A stretch of 18,223 bases of DNA from VFMC01 sp031404435 (GTDB lineage: Bacteria; Actinomycetota; Acidimicrobiia; Acidimicrobiales; Ilumatobacteraceae). A model generated the notes under the pieces. That model had not been told where the DNA came from and searched no databases. It worked only from the letters and a program-made list of their open reading frames with translations. Shown in pieces: positions 6,701 through 13,344 of the stretch. Location of the stretch: contig JANNHO010000350.1 in NCBI GenBank assembly GCA_031404435.1, positions 1 through 18,223 on the forward strand. The letters run 5' to 3'. Each line of letters starts with the position of its first letter. Position 1 is the stretch's first letter. The position numbers and the translations under genes were made by a program.

Positions 6701-8523
6701 GACCGAACCTCGAAATCTGGAATCGCCGGGGTATCGGCGAGTAGGCGTTTGGTGTACTCCTGTTGCGGGTCCGACAGCGTGGAGGCGGTGGAACCCAGTT
6801 CGACGATCACGCCGTCGGCCATGACCGCCACCCGTTGGGCGACCGAGCGGACGAGCGGCAGGTTGTGGGTGACGAACAGCATGGACAAGCCGAGGTCGCG
6901 TTGCAGATCAACCAGCAGTTCAATGATCGTGGCCTGCACCAACACATCGAGTGCCGAGGTGACCTCATCACAAATCAGCACTTGCGGTTCGCTGATGAGC
7001 GCGCGGGCGATGGCGACGCGCTGGCGCTCGCCGCCGGAGAGTTGATCGGGGAATCGCGCTCCGTAGGCCGAGCTCAACGAAACCCGCTCCAGCATCGAGT
7101 CGACCTCGCGGCTGATCTCGCGTCGATCCACTCCGGCGATGGCCAGCGGCCGCGCAATCGATTCTGCCACTGAGCGCCGCGGGTGCAGCGAGCTGTACGG
7201 GTTCTGGAACACGTACTGGATTGACAACCGCTGTTGCACCGGACGATCGCGTGCCGATCGCTGCAGTGGTTCGCCGCCGAGCAGCATGTCGCCGGTCCAT
7301 TCACGATGGAGGCCGCCGATCGAACGCGACAGCGTGCTCTTTCCGGAGCCGGATTCGCCGACGAGGGCCACGCTTTCGCCGCGGGCGATTTCGAACGACA
7401 CGTCGTGGACGACGACATGGCCGGTGTAGCCAGCGCTGATCGAGCGGAGGCTGAGCGCGACATCGCCATTGGCCGAACCGGACGCGTCCCCCGCGGCTGC
7501 CCGACGGACCGTGCGCTCCGGCACGCTGAACGCATGAAAGCAGCGGACCTCATGTGATCCGTCGTCGGCAATCGGCCCCCCCGAGGCCCCGCCCGACACG
7601 ACGGTCACGTCGGGAAAGCTCTGGCTGCACTGCGGCGTGGCCACTTCGCAACGTGGCGCGAACGCGCAGCCCACTGGGCGGCGGCCCGGGGCCGGGGCCC
7701 GCCCGCCGAGTCCGACCAGTTCGCGGTCGCTGCCCATCTCGGGCGCCGCTGCGACGAGGTACCGGGTGTACGGGTGGGCGGGGTTGGCGAAGATCTCCGC
7801 GGTGGTCCCTTGCTCGACGATTCGCCCGGCATACATCACCGCCACCCGGTCGGCGAGCGTTGCCACGACGGCGAGATCGTGGGTGACGTACAGCGCTGCC
7901 ACCCCATGGCTGGCGGCGAGCGACCGAATGGTCTCGAGTACATGCGCCTGGGTGCTGACATCGAGCCCGGTGGTGGGTTCATCGAGCACGATCACCGCCG
8001 GACGCGTGGCAAAAGCCATCGCCAGCCCGACACGCTGTTGTTGGCCGCCCGACAGTTGGTGCGGGTAGCGGTTGAGGAAGTCCGGAATGCTGGGCAGCAG
8101 CACTTCGTTGAACACCTCTCGCACCCGGGCCTTCCGCTCGGCCTTGTTGGCGCCGAACCCGTGGGCCTCGAGTACCTCGTACACCTGCGGGCCGATCCGC
8201 AGCGCCGGGTTCAGCGCCGTTCCCGGATCTTGCGGGACGTAGCTGACCAGACGACCGCGCGCCTGGCGTAGTGCCTTGCCGCGCAGCCCGATGATGTCCG
8301 TGCCCCCGATGCTGACGGTGCCGGCGTGGATGGCGACGCCTTTACGGGCGTGTCCGAGCACGGCCAACCCAACGGTTGTCTTGCCCGAACCGGATTCGCC
8401 GACCAGCCCGAGCACCTCGCCGGGTGCGATGGTGAGGCTGACCTCATCGACGATGTCGTGACCGCTTTGCGCGACATCGAGGCGAAGGTCGCGGATCGTG
8501 AGCGCCACGCGCTGATCACTCAT
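6697..8523 (-). CDS. Oligopeptide-type ABC transporter ATPase, two fused nucleotide-binding domains
   Basis: This 608-aa fusion of OppD- and OppF-like halves energises peptide-type uptake at the inner face of the membrane. NBD1 has Walker A GESGSGKT (42-49), signature LSGGQQQ (157-163), Walker B VIVLDE (177-182) and switch His215. NBD2 has GESGSGKS (389-396), LSGGERQ (495-501), LICDE (516-520) and His553. Between them is the oligopeptide C-terminal segment (HPYTRYLVAAAPEMG, about 250-264) with Cys286, Cys292, Cys299 and Cys328. This matches the [4Fe-4S]-binding pattern reported for mycobacterial OppD, which is also a fused protein of about 612 aa. The frame extends upstream to 8685, but the ATG at 8523 forms an ATGA overlap with the permease stop and begins with a normal NBD N-terminus, so I chose it. 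Confidence 0.92.
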   Translation of the reverse strand: MSDQRVALTIRDLRLDVAQSGHDIVDEVSLTIAPGEVLGLVGESGSGKTTVGLAVLGHARKGVAIHAGTVSIGGTDIIGLRGKALRQARGRLVSYVPQDPGTALNPALRIGPQVYEVLEAHGFGANKAERKARVREVFNEVLLPSIPDFLNRYPHQLSGGQQQRVGLAMAFATRPAVIVLDEPTTGLDVSTQAHVLETIRSLAASHGVAALYVTHDLAVVATLADRVAVMYAGRIVEQGTTAEIFANPAHPYTRYLVAAAPEMGSDRELVGLGGRAPAPGRRPVGCAFAPRCEVATPQCSQSFPDVTVVSGGASGGPIADDGSHEVRCFHAFSVPERTVRRAAAGDASGSANGDVALSLRSISAGYTGHVVVHDVSFEIARGESVALVGESGSGKSTLSRSIGGLHREWTGDMLLGGEPLQRSARDRPVQQRLSIQYVFQNPYSSLHPRRSVAESIARPLAIAGVDRREISREVDSMLERVSLSSAYGARFPDQLSGGERQRVAIARALISEPQVLICDEVTSALDVLVQATIIELLVDLQRDLGLSMLFVTHNLPLVRSVAQRVAVMADGVIVELGSTASTLSDPQQEYTKRLLADTPAIPDFEVRS

Positions 8524-9428
8524 GCGTCGGGCCGGCCGCGGTCGATGCCGGCAACGGTACGGGCCAATCCGTCGCTGATCAAGCCGGTGCCAATCGTCAG
8601 CAAAGCGATCGCAACTGCCGGCAGCACCGTGCCCCACGGTTGCACCGCCAGCGCCACCCGGTTCTCCTGGACCATCAGGCCCCAATCGGCAGCATTGCGT
8701 TCCGTGGCGAATCCGAGGAATCCGAGGCCGGCGATGATGCTGATCGAGTAGGTGAGCCGCAGGTTGGCCTCGACCAACAGCGGCCCGGTCACGTTGGGCA
8801 ACAGTTCGCGGGTGATGATCCGGAACCGCGATTCGCCGAGCGCTTCGGCGGCACCGATGAAGTCACGCTCGACGACGGGCACTGCGGCCCCGCGGGTGAT
8901 CCGGGCGATGCGGGGGATGGTGGTGAAGCCGACGATGGCCACGATCAACCATGACTGCGGCCCCACGGTGGTGAGCGCAACCAATGCCAACAGCAGTTGC
9001 GGGAAGGCCAACAGGATGTCCATGAACCGCATCAGCGCATCGTCGATCCGACCGCGATTGTAGGCGGCAATGAGGCCGATCGCGGCGCCGAAGAAGAAGC
9101 CGATCAGGGTGGCCAGCGAGGCGAGTAGCAGGATCGATCGACCGCCGTGGAGGAACCGCGACCACACGTCTTGACCGAAGTAGTCGGTGCCCAGCCAGGT
9201 GCCCTCGACGTCGCTGAGGTTGGCCGTGCCGACGAACTCGCCCGCCCCGTACGGCGCCACCCACGGCCCCACGATCGCGATCGCGACCAGCCCAGCTACC
9301 AACACCACACCGATCCGGGTGCGCCACAACTGCATCGCGGTGTGTACGAGGCCCTGTTGCGCGACGACCGCGCTCTCGGTTTCGTCGGTTGGCACGGTCG
9401 CCCCAGCTTCCATCGACGCCGCCGTCAT
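8520..9428 (-). CDS. Peptide-type ABC transporter permease, DppC/OppC-like
   Basis: This 302-aa inner-membrane subunit pairs with the DppB-like permease. About 30 cytoplasmic residues precede the first membrane segment (about 38-58). GTDYFGQDVWSRFLHGGR (80-97) is the periplasmic motif typical of DppC/OppC proteins. Further hydrophobic segments lie at about 98-122, 138-155, 159-172, 225-240 and near the C-terminus. The EAA loop that docks on the ATPase is IGAAEALGESRFRIITREL (about 191-209). Its ATG shares ATGA with the stop of the upstream permease (9425-9428), and its own stop shares ATGA with the ATPase start (8520-8523). Translation of the three should be coupled and their amounts balanced. 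The substrate cannot be read from the permease. Confidence 0.92.
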   Translation of the reverse strand: MTAASMEAGATVPTDETESAVVAQQGLVHTAMQLWRTRIGVVLVAGLVAIAIVGPWVAPYGAGEFVGTANLSDVEGTWLGTDYFGQDVWSRFLHGGRSILLLASLATLIGFFFGAAIGLIAAYNRGRIDDALMRFMDILLAFPQLLLALVALTTVGPQSWLIVAIVGFTTIPRIARITRGAAVPVVERDFIGAAEALGESRFRIITRELLPNVTGPLLVEANLRLTYSISIIAGLGFLGFATERNAADWGLMVQENRVALAVQPWGTVLPAVAIALLTIGTGLISDGLARTVAGIDRGRPDA

Positions 9429-10381
9429 TGCAGCCTCGTCCGCAGGAGCGGGGTGACCAGGATCGTGGCGATGTCGGCGACCAGATTACTGATCACGTAG
9501 ATGAGCGCAATGAACATCGCGATGAACTGCACCACCGGCGCGTTGGCTTCAGGTATCGCATCGCGCAAGGCAATGCCGACGCCACGGAAGTTGAACAACG
9601 ACTCGACGATGACCACGCCACCAGCGAGGTAGGCGATGTTCAGCGCGATCACCTGCAGGGTCGGCCCAAGCGCGTTGGGGAAGCTGTGACGCCACAGGAC
9701 ACTGCGTTCCGACAGCCCCTTGAGGCGGGCCATCTCGACGTAGTCGCTCTCCAGTACCTCGATCATCGCCGCGCGCATCGTCCGCCCGACGTGCGGCGTC
9801 ACCGCGAGGACGAGGGTGAGTACGGGCAGCACCAGGCCGTCCAGGTCTGACCACGGGGCCTCACCGGGACGGATCCGGCTCACCGCCGGGACGATGTGCC
9901 ACACGTTGGTGGCGAGGATCACCGTCAGCAGCGCGCCGACGACGAACTCGGGCATCGCCGCAAGGACCAACAGTTGGTTGGACATCAGCCGGTCGAACCA
10001 CTTGTCACGGCGCAACGCTGCGTACGCGCCGACGAACAGCGACAACGGCACGGAGATCGCAGCCGACACCGCCATCAACAACAGTGAGTTGTTGACGCGG
10101 TCTTTGAGGATGTCCCACACCGGGGTCCCATTGGCAAACGAGGTGCCCGGGTCGCCGGTGAGTAGACCGCCCAACCAGTCGAAGTAGCGGGTGACCAGTG
10201 GCCTGTCCAGGTTCAGTTCGGCGCGGCGCGCTCTGACGACATCGGGCAGCGCCCCTCGCCCGAGCATCCGCTTGACGGGGTCGCCAAGGACGTTGGTCAA
10301 CAAGAACACGGCGATGGACACGACCACCAAGGTCGCGACTCCGAGCATCAGCCGTCGAAGGATGAGTTTGAGGATTCCCAT
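9425..10381 (-). CDS. Peptide-type ABC transporter permease, DppB/OppB-like
   Basis: This 318-aa inner-membrane protein has the classic DppB layout. There is an N-terminal membrane segment (about 9-30), then the periplasmic stretch with LNLDRPLVTRYFDWLGGLL (57-75) and GDPGTSF (76-82). Membrane segments follow at about 98-124, 136-158, 182-200, 243-262 and 284-310. The cytoplasmic EAA loop is YVEMARLKGLSERSVLWRH (about 214-232). The start is ATG at 10379-10381. No convincing Shine-Dalgarno lies before it; instead the strong hairpin at 10391-10431 ends nine bases upstream. Initiation may therefore be weak compared with the binding-protein gene. The downstream permease overlaps by ATGA. Confidence 0.92.
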   Translation of the reverse strand: MGILKLILRRLMLGVATLVVVSIAVFLLTNVLGDPVKRMLGRGALPDVVRARRAELNLDRPLVTRYFDWLGGLLTGDPGTSFANGTPVWDILKDRVNNSLLLMAVSAAISVPLSLFVGAYAALRRDKWFDRLMSNQLLVLAAMPEFVVGALLTVILATNVWHIVPAVSRIRPGEAPWSDLDGLVLPVLTLVLAVTPHVGRTMRAAMIEVLESDYVEMARLKGLSERSVLWRHSFPNALGPTLQVIALNIAYLAGGVVIVESLFNFRGVGIALRDAIPEANAPVVQFIAMFIALIYVISNLVADIATILVTPLLRTRLQ

Positions 10382-10390
10382 GAGTGAGGT

Positions 10391-10431
10391 GTCGGGGTGA
10401 CCGACCGGGAGTACCGGCCGGTCACCCCGAC
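10391..10431 (-). promoter_or_regulatory. Strong intercistronic hairpin between binding-protein and permease genes
   Basis: GTCGGGGTGACCG at 10391-10403 is the exact reverse complement of the 13 bases at 10419-10431. After one A/C mismatch, CCGG at 10405-10408 pairs with CCGG at 10414-10417, leaving a 5-base loop. It begins four bases after the binding-protein stop and ends nine bases before the permease start. No T-run follows, so it is probably an RNA-stabilising or partial-termination element, as known between binding-protein and permease genes of other importers (malE-malF type). It may also reduce permease initiation. Confidence 0.75.
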
Positions 10432-10435
10432 GGGA

Positions 10436-12187
10436 TTACTTTTCGATCCAGATGTTCTTCCAACCCCGACCGAAGTGGTCGAAGTTGAGCAGGTTCGGGC
10501 GGGAAACGGCGCCCTTCACATACGCTGCGTGCCCGTCGATCAGGTTCTGGAAGTAGGCGATGATGTTGCCGCCTTCCTCGTACTCCTGCTGTTGCATCTC
10601 GCGGATGATCTCGTAGCGCTTCTCCTGGTCGACCTCGGCGATGGCCTGGTTGTACAGATCTTCGAAGTTCGATCCGGCGGGCGGCCAATGCGTCTCGGGG
10701 TAGGTGGCCGTTGGCAGTGCACCCGAGGCAACCTGGTTAAGAAACGGTCGAGTACTCCAGTAGCTGGAGGCGAACACCCGCTTGGTGTACTCGGCACCCC
10801 AGTAGGTGCCACCATCGAGCACGGTGGCCGTGACGGTGATTCCCGCCTCCTTGGCCTGCTCGGCGAACGCCGTAATGAACTCGGGCAGGCCCGCTGTGTC
10901 GTCCGGGGCGAACAGTTCGATCTCCAGGTTTTCCTGGCCAGCATCCTTCAAGAGTTGCTTGGCGGCCTCGATGTCCTGCTTGCGCTGGGGGAAATCCTTC
11001 GGGTACGAGCCGTCGAGCACGCCATACATGTCGTTACCGACGCGTCCGTGGCCAGACAACACCCGTTGCACCATCTCGTCACGGTTCACGATCAAGCGCA
11101 TCGCCTGGCGAACCCGCACGTCGTCGAAGGGTGCCATGTCGACGCGCATCGTGATCGTCTGCCAGTTGCCGGCGGCAGATTCGAGCAGGGCCAGATCGCT
11201 GTTCGATTCGATCGAACCGGCCTGGGCATAGGGAAGGTCGATCGCCACGTCGATATCGCCCGACGTCAGCGCGTTGACCAGTGCCGACTGATCGGAGAAA
11301 TCGATCAGCTGCACCTCGTCGAGGTACGACTCGCCCCAATAGTTCTCGTGACGCACGTGAACGCTTTCGGAGCCAGGAGTGAAGCTCTTGAGCTTGAACG
11401 CACCGGTGCCGATCTGCGTGGTCGGGTCGCCATCGAAGCGGGCGTAGTCAACCGGCACGATGTTCGCGCCGTAGTCGGCCATGCCGTACAGGAACGCAAC
11501 GCTTGGCTTGAGCAGGGTGATCTCGACAGTGCGGTCGTCGAGGATCTTGAAGCTGTTCGCATCGAGGAACTGCGATTGCGCCGGGGCGATGCCCAGTGCC
11601 GGGTCGATCAGACGGTTGAAGGAGTAGACGAGGTCCTCGGCGGTGACGGTCTTGCCGTTGTGAAACTCGATGCCCTGCTTCAATCGGACGACGTACAGAT
11701 CGGGGGCCTTGGCCTCGATCTCCTCGGCGAGGCTGTTGTTGTAGGCGATGTTGAAATCGTCGTCGTAGTTGGCGATTGGTTCCCAGCCGGTGACCATGCG
11801 GGCCTGGTCGGCGCGGGCGACGATGTACTGCCCGTCCATCAAGTCGTTGGTACTTCCCACCACGCCGACACGCAATGTGCCGCCCTTGGTGCCCGGTCCA
11901 GCGGCGACTGTCGGTGCCGTGGTTCCAGCCGTCGTGGCCGCAGTGGTTCCGGCAGTCGTGCCGGCAGTGGTGCCGGCAGTGGTGCCGGCAGTGGTTCCTG
12001 CGGTCGTGCCAGCGGTCGTGCTCGCGCTGTTCGGAGCAGAGGTGGAACTGGAGGGGCTCGCGCCTTCGGAATCGCTACCGCATGCCGCGAGCGCTGCCGC
12101 CGCGCCAGCGCCGAGAAGAAGCTGTCGGCGACCAATTGTTGCCGGCAACCACAGTTTGGGTTGATCTGTCATTTTCCGTGCCCCCAT
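10436..12187 (-). CDS. ABC transporter substrate-binding lipoprotein, family 5 (DppA/OppA-like)
   Basis: This 583-aa extracytoplasmic solute receptor feeds the permeases encoded downstream. The N-terminus has a twin-arginine pair (GRRQLLLGAGAAAALAAC), a hydrophobic stretch and a lipobox LAAC with Cys36, so it is a lipoprotein and possibly Tat-exported. A low-complexity linker of nine TTAG-type tetrapeptides (residues 57-92) separates the anchor from the binding domain, which starts near GGTLRVGVVGS. The SBP_bac_5 character shows in LAEEIEA, LKQGIEFHNGKTVTAEDLVYSFNRLIDP and FDDVRVRQAMRLIVNRDEMVQ. The start is undecided: ATG at 12187 is the longest option, while ATG at 12172 gives a shorter n-region (Arg15-Arg16, Cys31) and has a G-run 9 bases upstream. 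Peptides are the usual ligands of this family; the actual ligand is unknown. Confidence 0.93.
   Translation of the reverse strand: MGARKMTDQPKLWLPATIGRRQLLLGAGAAAALAACGSDSEGASPSSSTSAPNSASTTAGTTAGTTAGTTAGTTAGTTAGTTAATTAGTTAPTVAAGPGTKGGTLRVGVVGSTNDLMDGQYIVARADQARMVTGWEPIANYDDDFNIAYNNSLAEEIEAKAPDLYVVRLKQGIEFHNGKTVTAEDLVYSFNRLIDPALGIAPAQSQFLDANSFKILDDRTVEITLLKPSVAFLYGMADYGANIVPVDYARFDGDPTTQIGTGAFKLKSFTPGSESVHVRHENYWGESYLDEVQLIDFSDQSALVNALTSGDIDVAIDLPYAQAGSIESNSDLALLESAAGNWQTITMRVDMAPFDDVRVRQAMRLIVNRDEMVQRVLSGHGRVGNDMYGVLDGSYPKDFPQRKQDIEAAKQLLKDAGQENLEIELFAPDDTAGLPEFITAFAEQAKEAGITVTATVLDGGTYWGAEYTKRVFASSYWSTRPFLNQVASGALPTATYPETHWPPAGSNFEDLYNQAIAEVDQEKRYEIIREMQQQEYEEGGNIIAYFQNLIDGHAAYVKGAVSRPNLLNFDHFGRGWKNIWIEK
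11912..12019 (-). repeat. In-frame 12-bp repeats encoding nine TTAG-type units
   Basis: Nine 12-base units encode TTAG six times, then TTAA, TTAG and TTAP. Several neighbouring units are identical in DNA (GCCGGCACCACT and close variants). They form the Thr/Ala/Gly linker between the lipid-anchored cysteine and the solute-binding fold. Unit number probably changes by slippage without breaking the frame. The Thr richness would suit O-mannosylation known from actinobacterial lipoproteins, but that is inference. Confidence 0.85.
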
Positions 12188-12351
12188 GTCGAACGGGCGG
12201 CCCGAAGTGAGGCGCCGTGCTGACCGTAGCTGGCGGCCCAGTGATCACCGTGCAGCGGACCGGGACAGTTTCAGACCGAGGCGGCGCGACCCATGTGACG
12301 GCGCAGACTCACCCGGCAGCGCGACTTGCCCCGCAGCGCGACACTGTGCCG

Positions 12352-13344
12352 ATGAAAATCGGCATGTGTTTCCCTCGCGAGTTACCCGCCCCGCTCATCT
12401 CGAACTTTGCGACGGCACTTGATGGTGGGGGAGCCGATGACCTGTGGGTGATCGAGGACTGCTTCTACACCGCCGGGATCAGCCTTGCTGCGACAGCGCT
12501 TGCCCGCAGCGAACGGCTCACGGTTGGTATCGGAATCCTTCCGGCTGTGGCGCGCAACCCGGCCATGACTGCGATGGAGATCGCCACGTTGGCGCAGCTG
12601 GCGCCAGGCCGGGTGATCGCCGGGATCGGACATGGGGTGCAGGAGTGGATGGGGCAGATGGGGGTTCGTCCCGCGTCGCCGTTGGCTGCACTGGAGGAGA
12701 CCCTCATCACGGTGAGACGGCTCCTCGATGGCGAGAACGTCACCCTCGACGGCAGCACGTGGCACCTCAATGACGTGCAGCTGTCGGTGCCCCCCGTGGT
12801 TCGTCCGCCGATTCTCGCCGGCGTACGCGGCCCGAAGTCGCTGGCCATTGCTGGACGATGTGCCGATGGAGTCGTGCTGGCCGAGTTCAGCGGCCCAACC
12901 GCGGTTCGTGCCGCGCTCGCCGCAGCGGGCAATCCGGCGCCGTTCGCCGTCGCGGTGTACGCGGCGGTCCACATCGACCGTGATCGGCGAGCGGCACGCG
13001 AGTGGGTGGCGCCATGGCTGGCCGCGATGGTGACAACGCCGCCGCTCGGCTTGCAGCAGGCGCCGTTCTTCGCTGATCTCGCCAGGTTGGTCGAACATCA
13101 TGGCCCAGCCGGACTGGTGACGATGCCCAATGAGTGGTGGACCGAGCTTGCCGCCGTTGGCACACCCGATGACGCGCTCGCTCACATCGATGCGCTCGCC
13201 TCGGCCGGGGTGGACCGCGTCGGGCTGTTCCCGAGCCCGGAACCCGACGTAGCGCTCGCCCAACTCGCGCTCGTCACCGCCCACATCCTCACCCCGCCCC
13301 GGTCGCTCGACGCGGCGAGACGAAGCGGCGCCGGTTCACTGTAG
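12352..13344 (+). CDS. Luciferase-like monooxygenase, probably F420-dependent
   Basis: This 330-aa TIM-barrel oxidoreductase belongs to the bacterial luciferase-like (LLM) superfamily. It starts MKIGMCFPREL, the usual first strand. RLTVGIGILPAVARNPAMTAMEIATLAQLAPGR (about 50-82) is the family core, followed by GIGHGV (about 85-90) and EWMGQMGVRPASPLAALEETL. In actinobacteria such proteins often use F420, but the cofactor cannot be proved here. The reading frame extends back to 12217, yet the extra 45 residues look non-coding and the family begins at the ATG at 12352. No Shine-Dalgarno is visible there, so a leaderless transcript is possible. It is divergent from the transporter operon (164 bases between starts) and may share its control. 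Its last 56 bases overlap the convergent SARP gene. Confidence 0.88.
   Translation: MKIGMCFPRELPAPLISNFATALDGGGADDLWVIEDCFYTAGISLAATALARSERLTVGIGILPAVARNPAMTAMEIATLAQLAPGRVIAGIGHGVQEWMGQMGVRPASPLAALEETLITVRRLLDGENVTLDGSTWHLNDVQLSVPPVVRPPILAGVRGPKSLAIAGRCADGVVLAEFSGPTAVRAALAAAGNPAPFAVAVYAAVHIDRDRRAAREWVAPWLAAMVTTPPLGLQQAPFFADLARLVEHHGPAGLVTMPNEWWTELAAVGTPDDALAHIDALASAGVDRVGLFPSPEPDVALAQLALVTAHILTPPRSLDAARRSGAGSL

Noticed and set aside
8524..8685. N-terminal extension of the fused ATPase frame
   Set aside because: The extension overlaps the permease C-terminus, reads as Gly/Arg/Pro-rich filler, and the ATG at 8523 has the coupled ATGA arrangement.
10397..12223. 608-aa plus-strand ORF opposite the binding-protein gene
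   Set aside because: It is an antisense shadow of a well-supported SBP gene; its translation has no family motifs and mirrors GC-rich codon bias.
12217..12351. 45-residue N-terminal extension of the monooxygenase
   Set aside because: LLM proteins begin at the MKIGMCFP strand; the extra residues lie in the divergent promoter region and look non-coding.
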